Source: Gymnopilus junonius
Taxonomy: Eukaryota > Basidiomycota > Agaricomycetes > Agaricales > Galerinaceae
Assembly (NCBI GenBank): GCA_015501075.1
Contig: JADNYJ010000492.1
Span: 1 to 23,018 of the forward strand
DNA: 23,018 nt
Reading direction: 5' to 3'
The stretch's first letter is position 1. Every line of letters starts with the position of its first letter. The notes beneath the pieces are model-generated. The model saw only the letters and a list, made by a program, of their open reading frames with translations. It made no database searches and was not told the DNA's origin. Below, one piece after another: positions 9,631-20,211 of the stretch. A program made the position numbers and the translations under genes.

Positions 9631-10857
9631 ATCGGCCTCCGGTCTATCTTTCACTGTCAATCCCTTCGTCTGCGTTGTTCCGTGTCAACCTTGTCATTCG
9701 CCAGCGCACTCTGGTACCAATCAGTTCTGCACAAGAGGTTCTTTCTATGAAAGGTGCTATACCTTTATTCTTTGCCTCATGTTCGTACCCAGGCCCGAAC
9801 CAAATTTTTCCTGCTGACTCGACGTTCTCAGAGGTCAAATCTTTGTCTATCACAGGGTTAGCAGCAAAGACGTACTTAGGTTTGCATTTTATTTCTGGTA
9901 TAAATGGCACTGGTCCACTCTTATTGTAGCTCTGAATACGATTCAACACTTCTTAGAGACCCGCCGCGACTGTACATCTTACACCACTGCCGGAACCAAC
10001 GGATTAGGTGTAGGAGATGCGGGTGTATGTTGCCTGCCCTGAAGTCAATAAACGGCGCTAACGGGTCGTTGAGATTGACTGTTCAGTTTTGCTTTATGAA
10101 TCCGTCTTATCAATAATTAAATACTTTCTAGAGCGACCCTTTCTCGTGATTCGGTCCATTTGAGATGGATATTCCCATCGTTCTCAACTTTCTAGTACGC
10201 CTCATATTTCATTTCCAAAATTTCTTATAAATTGACATTCTACGTTTCTCCTCCCACTAGCTTTATACCCCGTAGCTTCCCCGTGAACGTGTCTAGACAA
10301 GCCCTCACATGAACAATTTAACAAAATTTATAACATCTTCGCCCGCTGTCCGAATATCAAATACGTCAAAAAAGAGTTGTCTCTGGGTAAATTCTAGGCA
10401 CCATCCAAGCGCCATCCTTGGGACGATCCAGAAGATCCAAAAATAGCATGGCTATAAATCCTCGATATCTCCCTCAATTACACCTTTAACGCCGTTCCAG
10501 GCGTACCTATCTGATCGCATAAATACCTGACAAAAGACAGATGTCCCAGAATACGCGTACTTCGCGCTTTTCAACACTACTTCCTGACTCCATCCGCTCC
10601 ATGTACGATCCAGCCAAACGTCAGTTGACAATGTCATACCTATTGGTCTTGGCAAGGATGTTACGACAAACGTTCCGGATTTCTTTCACATGAATGTATC
10701 ATGAATCTGCTCAAGAATCAAGACGTTCAACAGTCTTGTCAACTATGGCCCATCTGACGCGTATAAAGACCCGGTTGCTGCTGATATTCCATCTTCAGCT
10801 CCTACCCGCCGGGACTCATTCTCTAGTTTCAAACTCGCGTTCTTCTCACTGACAATA
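9631..10857. other. Region with possible decayed minus-strand coding fragments
   Basis: No complete gene. Two minus-strand stretches look weakly protein-like: 9949-9644 (contains IWFGPGYEHEA and IAPFIERTSCAELIG) and 10655-10452 (contains WLDRTWSGWSQEVVL). A third, around 10080-10030, reads NLNDPLAPFIDF. They do not join through clear splice sites and I recognise none. The plus strand is also open over 9675-9929, so coding strand is uncertain. The right end holds the promoter of the signal-peptide ORF. Confidence 0.25.
10762..10768 (+). promoter_or_regulatory. TATA box before the signal-peptide ORF
   Basis: TATAAAG lies 90 bases before the ATG at 10858, with a CT-rich leader between them, a usual arrangement for a highly expressed fungal gene. 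Confidence 0.45.
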
Positions 10858-11016
10858 ATGGGTTCTTTTCAGTTTTTCCTTGCTCTCGCTTTCGTTGGAG
10901 TCGGAGTTATGGAATCAGTACGCGCCTCGTCCTCCTTTCGTACGACGTTCTTCAAATCCGCCTCAAGAAGGTACAAAGAAGAAAGTAACTTCAGGACGAC
11001 AGCGGAAGCTTCTTGA
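10858..11016 (+). CDS. Signal-peptide ORF, probably the head of a secreted-protein gene
   Basis: A 52-residue frame from ATG 10858 to TGA 11014-11016. Residues 1-24 are a good secretory signal: hydrophobic core FFLALAFVGVGV and a likely cleavage after VRA. From about residue 25 onward the sequence is only the antisense of the G-alpha fragment on the other strand and need not be real protein. The promoter-like TATA box and leader favour a genuine gene start that was joined to the G-alpha fragment by rearrangement. The mature protein of the original gene is not present. Confidence 0.4.
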   Translation: MGSFQFFLALAFVGVGVMESVRASSSFRTTFFKSASRRYKEESNFRTTAEAS

Positions 11017-11511
11017 TCCATGGACCCATCTTTGACGAATTCGACGACGCGGACGATAGACGGCAAGACGTTTAAGAGGATAACAGGACGCCATGAAGAT
11101 CGATCTACTTCCCAGCTTTCCTTATCGTACATCATCCGCAAATTTGTAAGGTGTCGAGAGTATTAGCTTGAACTGCTGCCAGTCGAGGAAACAAGATACA
11201 CACACTTCACTGTGGTCGACTTGCCTGATCATATGGAAGAAATCAGACAATGCTAAAGCGGAAATGAAAATCATAGCGGAAACGTACCACTTCCAGGTAA
11301 CCCAACCAACAGAATCCGATCTGAATGGTAAGTTGCCAGCCTCATTCTCACCTTTGGCTGCTTCGATCAGCGCACAACGCCGCTTAGCGGCTTCCTCTTC
11401 TTTCTTTAGCCGGTTTCGTTCTTGACGCTTTTTCAGAAAGCGTTTGATGGCGCGAAATGCGACAGCAAAGAGATCATTGTAAGTACTCGAACTGGCGGAA
11501 GGCGTTTTCAT
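10869..11511 (-). pseudogene. Truncated G-protein alpha subunit paralog
   Basis: Fragment of a second heterotrimeric G-alpha. An N-terminal helix (ATG 11511; FLKKRQERNRLKKEEEAAKRR) leads to RILLVGLPGSG. A 21-base exon (GKSTTVK) follows, then LRMMYDKESWEVDRSSWRPV, the start of the helical domain, matching MKYARDAWEAERLSWRSV of the complete gene at 12421-14700. The P-loop is therefore present (GLPGSGKST). The frame ends at 10869 in non-homologous sequence, so switch I, switch II, NKxD and the C terminus are all missing. The intron before RILLV would be only 31 bases. The exon starting LRMMY has no AG acceptor in the expected place (the sequence is cttacaa). It cannot be a working GTPase. Confidence 0.7.
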
Positions 11512-11526
11512 GCTAAAAGTCGCCAA

Positions 11527-12420
11527 CGTGTTTCAGTGTGACGTTGAAGTCAAGAGAGAGGTGATCTGACCAGGGGACATCAACTATTATAAGTTCTTGT
11601 ACTTGGAACCAAAGACAAGAAGCCAGATGCATAGGCAGTGATGACATTTAGTGAGAGCGCAATAAAGATCTTCGATTCTGATTCGGTTCATTCGAACAGT
11701 CAAGAGTCAAGAAGGCTGATAGTCGGCGATGTTGCTCCACATTTGACAAGGACATTGAGAGACACGAGTGAAGATGCGCAGATAGCCCAGGAACCAGAAC
11801 TTCGAGAATCATGAGAGTTGGTGAGAGGGGAGCGCTTCCCGTGGCTGTGCGCTGCCTGTTATTCTTAGTCCGTCTTTCCAGCCCGAACAATGCCCGAGCC
11901 CAGCCCATCTCAAAGTCATGCTCAACGCCAAAGCATGAGACCAGTACCATAAAACGGTATGCATTGCATGCGTGACTAAACGTGAAGTACATAAGTATAT
12001 ACAAGAAGACTATGAGAAAAAACAAACGATTGAGACGAGTGACTATTAGGGAGTGTGCAGACATATGCAGATGTAAAGTAAATATAATAAGATCCAAAAT
12101 AAGAAAAGATGAGGAGGAAGGGACCAGCTCCTACTTCCCAACATTCCATTCCGTTGTATAAGATGGGCGGGTAATGCAGACAACAGAACAAAACGAGAAA
12201 AAAAAATGGGGGCGTACGTATGTATATATGTAGGTATATAAACCAAACCGGCGACGATATATAACAAGGGTTGATTAACTGGTGCCGTATTTTTGTAGAT
12301 GTCGAAAGAACAACTGTGATCAGGCGATGTTGAGGGGGGGATGCTGAGAAAACAAATTACATCTAATGATAAGTGATATGATAGATGAGAGGCCACGAAT
12401 GACAACGAAGATATGGATGA
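11527..12420. other. 3' flank of the G-alpha gene, no supported gene
   Basis: Between the two G-alpha genes. The minus strand is open at 12097-11648 and in overlapping frames to 12405, but composition is low-complexity and no family is recognisable. Part is presumably the 3' UTR of the G-alpha gene. Confidence 0.4.
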
Positions 12421-14700
12421 TCATACGAAGTCGGCCGTTTTGAGGTAGTCGCGGATGATGCTGTCCTTGACTTTGATAGTCAATCAGACGCGTTAGTGAT
12501 CAGACTAGATGGATGGATAGAATGTAACGCACCTGCGCTGATGGTGGCGGACGTCGCCTTGGTGTCCTGGGGCCGTATAAAGTTGAACAATAGAATCAGA
12601 GAAGACTGTTGAGAAAAGAACATACCACAACCGAGGTAGGATAGAAATAGCTCGACCTTTGAGCAGGCGAGTTCTCCTTGAGAGACTCAATGAACTTTTG
12701 CTTGAGATCTTCGTGACAGCAATATATCAGGGGAGATGAACGCGAAAAATTCGATCTAAAACTCACACTTAACAACGTGGCCAACATCATTCGGTCTATC
12801 ACCGTAGCTGGGCATGTACTTCTTAACCATGATGCCCGCCTTGAGCTTCTTCCTCAGAATATCGCACTTGTTGAGGAAGAGGATCATTGTCGAGCTGGCG
12901 AGCAACTTGGAGCCGCAGACGTGCCGCCAGAGGAGGAAGGAATCCTCGAGCCTGTTGACGCGGGAATCTTCCGCTAGACGTTCATCGAAGCAAGATACAG
13001 CTGGATGGGAAAGGAAGAAGGGGAGGAGATCGATTAGTATGATATGATAGATATCTTGCAATCAAAAGGCTGACGTACGAGCAACTGAGGTATATATATA
13101 TATAAATCGAAGCGGTTAGTTTATCAGTCATCATGGTAAAGGTGGATAATGATGGAGATCATCATGAAATGGACTCACGGAAGATGATGGCCTGTACATT
13201 ATCGAAGTAGGGAATCCACGCATGGCGCTAGGAGACGAGTGAATTAGTTTTCTGAACGTTAGGCGAGGGCAGGAGTAGAAGAAAACATACTACAGTCCGT
13301 GAGCCACCGACATCGTACAGGATCCACTCTTTACCAGCGTCGCCGCCGATACCGCCAGAGAAAAGAGTCGTGTCCTTGTTTTCGAACTCGATTCTGTACT
13401 CCTGCACACCCATAGTCCGTAAACGAGCCCGAACGACATCGTCGTCTGATGGCTCGTAATCCCTCTTTGCGATTCGGTCAAGATCGTCTAGGAAGCTGAG
13501 GAGAAAGAACGTAAGCAACGCGAAAGTAAGAGAGAAGGAAATCGACATACAACCCAGCGGAGTCCTCCAGCCTCAGCTTACGCTTTCTCAGAATAACCCT
13601 CACCACCTCATCCGTCCACAGCGTCTTCATATCCTCCAAACAACTCGCAATGACTTCCGTAGCATCATCCACCCCAACATCCGGACTACCAGGAGGCGGC
13701 GTCCCCTCCCTACTCGTACCATGCCCATGCTGGCTCATCGCCAACATCGAAGCCCGCTTCGCCACACCCCTCTCCAACGCCTCCTGCAGCCGCACGACCC
13801 CAAACTCCTGGGTACTCCGCCTCCCAACAAGAGCCTGAGATTCCAGCTCGAGACTGAGAGGACCATAAGCATGCGCAGCGCCATCTTGTTCTTCAACTGC
13901 GCTGGCACCCAGCAGTCGCTGAAGATCCTTCTCCACCCTCCGCAGAGGACCGAGGCGGAGCTTGAGCAGCTGGTGTTTGCCCGTGAGGAGGGTGGATAAG
14001 GGAGCTTTCTGTCGGGAGAGGGAATTCGTGCGGGAGAGACCTGGGGCGTCGGCGGAGACAGAGCCGGCTCTGTCGCGGTAAGTGAAGGATGCGATAGCGG
14101 GAGAGGCGCCTTCTTTGGATAGAGGGTCGTAGTCGAACGTGGAAGGGCCGGGAGACTCGAGGGATGGGGTGAGAGGGACGTGGCCGGTGACAAGAGGGCT
14201 GCCTGGGACGGCAAGTTCGAGGGGCTCGCCGTCCATCTCGGCTTGGAGGGTCTCAACGATGGTGATGATAGATCGGATGACGTTGAGCTGGATGACGGAC
14301 CGCCATGAGAGTCGTTCTGCCTCCCACGCATCTCTGGCGTATTTCATACGAAAATCTACGCAACGTATTGTGAGATCTGAGAAATGAAGTAGAGAGAGAT
14401 GAATGAGACGTACTCTTCAGCGTTGTCGATTTTCCTAGCAGAATCGATCAAGAAATGAGAAAAGCTACAAAAGTCGACGAAGAACGGACTCACCACTCTC
14501 AGATTGACCGAGGAGAAGGACCCGGACGATGTACTTCTGTTTCTTCAACGCCAGCTTCTCAGCCTTGAGCTGCTCGTCTATCTGATCGCTGACCCGCTTT
14601 TGCTCCGCCTCAGTGGCCTCTCTCGCTGCGCGTTCCCCAGCCGTCTCATTGGGTGGTGGTGTGTGGAAGATGGCGAACGGATCGGCTTCGGTGGCTCCAT
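12421..14700 (-). CDS. Heterotrimeric G-protein alpha subunit, long divergent fungal type
   Basis: Membrane-associated GTPase subunit relaying receptor signals. Ten exons: 14700-14494, 14434-14414, 14355-13551, 13495-13291, 13227-13179, 13084-13079, 13000-12767, 12708-12626, 12566-12533, 12470-12421. All phases join, giving 564 residues against about 350 in classical G-alpha; the extra is a Ser/Pro-rich insertion in the helical domain (roughly 105-290). Motifs: P-loop GQSESGKST (65-73), switch I R369-LR-T372-MG, switch II DVGGSR (406-411, Ser410 where GTPases have catalytic Gln), NKCD (475-478), TSVVDTKAT (534-542). The C terminus TADFV lacks the Cys found in Gi-type subunits. The first ATG is one base out of frame: ATGGAGCC would need ATGGGAGCC, which also supplies the myristoylated Gly2. 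TATA box and 5'UTR intron lie upstream. Confidence 0.92.
13079..13084 (-). other. Six-base microexon of the G-alpha gene
   Basis: Exon TTGCTC between cctcag and gtacgt. It restores the conserved FLAPVSCFDE (residues 429-438) between exons ending ATCTTCC and beginning CTGTATC. Flanking introns are 94 and 78 bases, each with a good branch site (ctaac, ctaat). Confidence 0.8.
14414..14434 (-). other. 21-base P-loop microexon of the G-alpha gene
   Basis: Encodes most of GKSTTLK of the nucleotide-binding loop, between introns of 59 and 58 bases. The truncated paralog has a 21-base exon in the same position and phase, so this structure predates the duplication. Confidence 0.85.
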
Positions 14701-14879
14701 GTCCAAGGGTGGAAAGGAGGAAGAAAGGAAGAAATAAAGAAAAAGAGAAGGAAAGAAAGGAGTAGGATGAGAGTATGGGCGGAATGGAAATGATTAAAGG
14801 TGAGTATTGCTAATTGCTAATCGTGTCCGGTGATGAGAATCGGGATGTTCCACTGCGGCTTGACAGCGAAGTCGGGATC

Positions 14880-14991
14880 CTGTGAAATGTGTAAGAATAA
14901 CTCGGGCGTTATGAGAGAACAACAAAAAATTTGAGCGTCTCATCATCCCCCGTCGTCGCAAGCAAACACAGCCGCATCAAAAAAAGCTTAC
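14880..14991 (-). other. Putative 5'UTR intron of the G-alpha gene
   Basis: Good donor (CCAG|gtaagc) and acceptor (tttcacag|GATCC), 112 bases. No ATG occurs between the predicted transcription start and 14700 once this intron is removed, so the flanking exons read as leader. A 49-codon open frame crosses the junction without an ATG; I treat it as chance. Confidence 0.45.
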
Positions 14992-15196
14992 CTGGCTGAT
15001 GAAGGTACTTGAAACCTGGTTCTTCCACAGCCGCGTACGCTCAAAGGGTCGGAGGGTGGTGGATGGGGAGAAAAGAACGAGCAAAAGGTCTGCAAGCAAG
15101 CTGAAGAAGAAAAATCTATCGACCCTGCCCCGGCCAGATACCCACTTTTTAGCCGATCCACCCGCTTTGCTCTAGCAACAATTACGTCAAGCACCC

Positions 15197-15202
15197 TTTA
15201 TA
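15197..15202 (-). promoter_or_regulatory. TATA box, probable G-alpha promoter
   Basis: ATATAAAGGG on the minus strand, about 500 bases before the G-alpha start codon and about 200 before the leader intron. Its transcript would run directly into the leader exon. Confidence 0.45.
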
Positions 15203-15209
15203 TGTGTCC

Positions 15210-16613
15210 CCTAGTACCTGGGCGCTTCGTAATATTCTTTCGAAACGTCCTTCATTTCATTAATGAATCAGGTTCTTTTGACCCGTTCATTTGGCACTCC
15301 CATCGTCTTCATTCAATCCCGCTATCCAACGTTTTGGAGGTTTTGAATGCCGGAAGCATCGCTCTTGGTGTTGAAGGTTTCGAACGCTGCGACACGAGGG
15401 CTTCCTCCTCTCTAATGCCAAGCCTACCTCGGACAAAGCGTTGTTACAACACTATATGGTCGTCAAGTCACAGTAGATGATTATCCCCGCCTCGATCTCC
15501 GTCTCAAATGGGTCTTTTGCCTCCGTTAGGATCGCCATCGATGTCGTTGTTCCCAGCTACCGGGGTCAATATACCCCCTGATATTTCTAGGAAGTGCTCA
15601 GTCTAGAACTCAACTAGGCCCGAGACTGGATTCTATCAAATGTTTATCAATAACCGTTATCGACTCCTGTGCTGCTTCCCGTTCCTGTACTTTGCTTGGC
15701 TCCTGGATTTGTTTTGGGTAAAATAGACATTTTGGGAAGTACATGACGCAGCAGTGCTTACAGACTTCCAATTCCGAAGAATTCCCCTGTCTTGAGCCTT
15801 GAACCCCTTCATCCAACTGTAACACGCTCGTATCCTTTATTGTTCTCAAATCCAACGATGACGCGTCGCGTCGGTCATTAACTCGCACTGAACAATACCG
15901 GTACATGCGCATCCGACATGACCTTTTCCAATTTCAGGCGGAACAATCCGATCATTCGGAACGCTTCGCCTAGTAGTTGTGCAGACGAGGCATAGGTCGA
16001 TTCTTCTTTTTCGATCCAGGCACAAAACCCTTCCACGAGCCCTGCGTGTCCATTGCTCCCGTCCTCCACATGACCTTCGGTCTCCGGAGGTGTGGCTGGT
16101 TACCCACCGGTCTCATTTCCCTTCAGGTCAAGTATTATGAGGTATTCACTAGTTACACTGTCACATCTTATTTAACTGGACCAATTTGGTGATCATTATT
16201 GTTTTATGGGCACATCATGCAGGGTTTGTGAAAAGGTACAAGCCTAACGGTAGCATGTAGTTGGAACACCGGCATTTTATGAATAAAATTTTCGGAATTT
16301 TGTAGCCTATAGAGAGTTAGATTTGAACTATACAGGGCTATATTGAAATGATCATGGTCATATTTTGTGGATGATGTGGCAAGGGAAGCTTATTGCATTT
16401 GCACCATGAAATTTAGTGTCCAGTTTTGAGGCATTGAGTCAAGGGTCTGATGTGGTATAATGGCACATGCAGAGTACTCCTCACCGTGACCATCATCATT
16501 TTGTGCCCTGACACTAAGCAGCAATATAATATTCCATTGATCTTTTTGTCCAGAAAATTCATGTTCATCTGTGTGCCTTTTCATCTCACCACGCATTTAC
16601 TTGGCCTGCTGCT
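15210..16613. other. Region with an unrecognised minus-strand open stretch
   Basis: No gene I can name. Two minus-strand frames, 16069-15878 (starts at a true ATG; charged, helical, LLGEAFRMIGLFRLKLEKV) and 15912-15610 (contains ASSLDLRTIKDTSVLQLDEGV), look like neighbouring exons of one helical protein. The junction near 15915-15925 does not join in phase with any splice pair I tried. 16200-16600 is AT-rich and without coding signs. Confidence 0.3.
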
Positions 16614-19600
16614 ATGGAGAATGTAACTGAGAAGCTGAAGTCTGTCTTGGAGTCTGTGAACCAGCACAGCAATATTCTCATTCCTGATGCTCTCAAAGAC
16701 CACTTCGATGCAACTTGTGACTATCTCATTAATTATTGCACCCCATCTCCTACACCAGTGCCAAGCAATGCACCAACCCCTTTATTGAAACATTCTTTAT
16801 CACAACATTCCTTATTACAGCACACTCTCCTTATAGCTCTCCAATTTCCAATAGCCCTTCTCATTCTGTGCTTCGTGGTTCGCTCTCCGATGTGCAGTAC
16901 AAGGTCAAACTTAACAGGAAAACAACCTTGGATATTTTATATACTTATGAACATGGGTCTCTCATTTAATATCCAGAGACTAGCGCTACTGGCCGCATTG
17001 GGCATTTGTTTCTTACGGACTCGAAGTCTCCCTGGGTTAACCCTACTCAAAATTTTGCTTACTCGCAAGGTGCACCCGATGGTTCAAAATCAAAGGTGAA
17101 GTGCCCCTTACTGGTAAATGATAAAGGCAAGGAAGTCCCTTGTAAAGAATACCATTCAACTTGTACATCCCAGATATGATCTATTCAATAGCCATACTTA
17201 TTCCATGTGATTTTCAGGCCAAGGATCTAAAGTGTGCCCATTTGGCGACCTCACATTGCTTACTAGTCCACATTTCTGGGCTTCTCATGAGGATCTGGAG
17301 AGGTGCTTAAGTCAAGAGCGCGCATTGCATTGTTCCTCTTCTCCAGATAAGGAATTATTTCAGCACACACTTTCCTTCTATTTTGCAATCAGAAAAACTG
17401 GTTGTTATCATTCATCCAGGAGTATTATCTCGGGTTCTAATTTAACTGCATGCAACATGGATACCTCCACCACTCCAGAAGAAGGTCCTTCTGATTTCAA
17501 AGTCAAACTAGTCAAAGCACGGCATGGACAAGATGCAAAAAATACCTGCAATGGGGAGATCCTTTTTGAATATACAGCAGATGGACGGCCATATTTACGG
17601 TGCGTGTTATGCAGATAATCTGAAAGCTGAAAGTCTAAATTTTGAATATCAGTTGTGAACATTATTGTTGAAATGTCAACATTGACCACTTTATTGACTT
17701 CGGTATCACTGGATCTTATGATTTGGAATACCTCAAAGCTCTTTTTAAGGATGATCGTGAAGTTATAGCTGATTTTGAAGAACATGCCACACTTTCACAC
17801 CATATTGGGCCTAATACATCCTGTCCTTATGTTGCTAACTTCTCAATGGTCAAGTTAAATTGTTGTAAGTCTTTTGTTACTTTGGGATGAAGAAAAGACT
17901 GAAGAGTTATTAACAGCTTCAGAGCACCGAAATAGTGATGGAAACATTGCTATTGCTTCTATGCACCATCTCGAGTGTCATTCAAAATTTCGAGTCTTTG
18001 AACTGCTTGAAGAATTCTGGTCAGAGTGCCCCAAGGTCTTAGTTGTTTGTCATGGTGATCATCCTCACCCAATACCTCTCCCCGCATGTACCCCTCCATC
18101 TACTATGAAGGAAATTTATTCCCTTCTTGAATCTTTACATTATGACCTGCCCGATCTTACACCTCGGCACTTCTTACACCATGCAGCCATGGAGGCTTTT
18201 CTATGGAAGAGACTTCCAGAGGTACAGAATCCTACATTAATTGATCTTCACCCATCACTTGGGAACAAGGACCATCTTCGATCCATGATCTTAAAGGTGC
18301 AAGAAACTCACTTTCCCTTTGGTACAGGGTGGGAAGGTATGTTGGCGTTCATTGTTTATCAGTTAGGTGCTGAGCTCAGGAGCATTTACAGGTCTCATTC
18401 ATCTCAAGAGTACTCAAGACAAGAATGCATTAGAAAGTAATGCCTACATTCATGTAGTGCTTGAGATTCCATATTCCCAAATGCTGAAACTGAGTACTGA
18501 CTCTGATGACCTTGAAGATGAGGCCGATATTTTTGTTGAAGATGATACTCCTTTCCACATTGTGGTCTGCATGACAGCAGAGGCGAGCTTTTGCCTTCTA
18601 AAGGCACAGTATTTACAATGTGATATTGGGTTCAAACGTGTCATTGGCTTTAAGGAGTTCGAGCTTGGTGGCCTTCATCCTGAAACTCGGACAGGTAAGT
18701 TTTTGTTACTTACTTCCTTTGGCACTTAATTCTGGTTAGGTATCACATATTGTCATATTTATCTCAATCGCCAGAGCGCTGTGGCTCATCAGATCATTTT
18801 CCAGAAGATCGAAGAAATTGTCCTCAAAGACACAGGTGAATGTCTTCAGTGGCGACATCTCCATGCAAATGATATAAGCGACATGGTAGGAATTCTTGAA
18901 ATTGCTGTGGATCAACATGGCAGGCAAGCAAAAGGTAATACTGCATATACAGTCTTGAAAATTACAAGGCTCCTGATCATAATTGGTTAGGCCTTGGAAG
19001 ACATCTTAAATCACTGGCGCGGAAGCTTCCTGTCAAGGCCGACCTTCATGAGCCTCACTGTTCAATTCAGGAGCTCAGTGAATATGACCACCTACGATGC
19101 ATCCTTAGGCTTTGTATGAATCATTTCTTTCATAATATCAGAAAGACTTCGGTTCCAGATACCGTTCGTCAAGCTATGCATAGCTTGGTTTGCATGGAGC
19201 ATAAAAATTGGGATGGTGCTTTGGCGCTAATCTCCTCAGAGGGCAGAAAAGCCAGTCGAGGTCCGTAACTCAGTCTTATCCTCTTTTCCTCTGACTAACA
19301 TTTTGGGTAGATTGGTTGAATGATAAGATTCGTGCAAAGTTTGCATTCCCTGGGATTTGCTGGGAGAAAAGCTTTATCCCTCGTTCCGTCTGGCTTTCCG
19401 GAAATTCAACAACAAATCTAATTGAAAGCATGCATTTCGATGTTAATCTCGAAGGTACATCATGCACCCTGGTCAGTGGCATCAGGAAAGGTCAATACTA
19501 TGATAACCTCAAATTTAAAACCTTAAGAGTGCATCTACAGCCTTATCTGCATTTCTTTACTAATGGTGTTACTAAAGAATACAATATCGCTGGGCATATG

Positions 19601-20014
19601 TGCTAGTTATCAATGTGGACATATGTCTGAGAGCATTACTAGGGGCATCAAGCACAAAAGTAAGCTTAATTAAAGTCCCAGTCGGATCATTAAGTGACAG
19701 ATTTTTATCTCTGTACAGGCAATTCCCACCAGAAGATGTTTGCTACTCAAGCTGTGGCCATTGAACACAGCAATAAACGCCTTAAGGAGGCCCATCAAGT
19801 AAAAGTTGACAAGGAATCACGATTATCTCAAGCCAGGATAGGCAAGGGAAGCCCAGAACATGCAGCTCTTGCCTTGCAGCGTGCTACAAAACACTATAAC
19901 AAGGCACTAGAGGCGAGTCTCCAGACAGTCGGATCAGGTTCTGGGAGAGTAGGACTGTTATTGCCTCAAAATGTTGGGGATGCAAGACAGCATAGACAAC
20001 CATCTTCAATGTAG
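16614..20014 (+). pseudogene. DDE-transposase-like gene of agaricomycete type, broken in its 5' half
   Basis: Large multi-exon gene resembling a dispersed agaricomycete family I associate with DDE (possibly MULE-like) transposases. Clear exons: to 17162, 17218-17599, 17653-17864, 17917-18336, 18392-18694, 18740-18934, 18991-19260, 19311-about 19528, 19607-19659, 19719-20014. Motifs: FAYSQGAPDG, a Cys/His segment (HSTCQGSKVCPF, LRCEHYC, HHLECHSKFRVF), candidate acidic residues in LQCDIGFKRV, AVDQHGRQAKGLG and TTNLIESMHFD, and a coiled basic C terminus ending GSGRVGLLLP. Breaks: a frame change near 16780, TAA at 16967-16969 (SLI*YPET), TGA at 17669-17671 (HYC*N) and an unclear exon end near 19528. 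The 3' half is intact and correctly spliced, so decay is recent or partial. No terminal repeats were identified. Confidence 0.68.
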
Positions 20015-20211
20015 TTACTTGTATTTCTCAGTGTGCCATGATCTTATGTCAATGAAAATTAATGTAGGACTTTATTATATTATATCTACCTTTGGTCAAT
20101 AACCAACAAGAAAGAACAGACAACAAAAATATTAATATGAAAGTTCTTTCCTAGTAAACGAGGGAGGGCAGAAGGGGGTGAACTACCAACAATAAATAAC
20201 ACCCTGACATC

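Noticed and set aside
11648..12405. Three overlapping hydrophobic minus-strand ORFs after the G-alpha stop
   Set aside because: Low-complexity AT-rich sequence in the 3' flank, no family match, frames disagree with one another.
13091..13104. TATATATATATATA as a promoter
   Set aside because: It lies inside an intron of the G-alpha gene next to its acceptor; it is a simple dinucleotide run.
13735..14331. 198-codon Ser/Pro-rich minus-strand ORF
   Set aside because: Shifted frame of the large third exon of the G-alpha gene, whose own frame is supported by motifs and splice phases.
14821..15130. Small two-exon protein ending in NIPILITGHD upstream of G-alpha
   Set aside because: The frame is open across a good intron for 49 codons but has no ATG, so it is better explained as the spliced 5' leader of the G-alpha gene.
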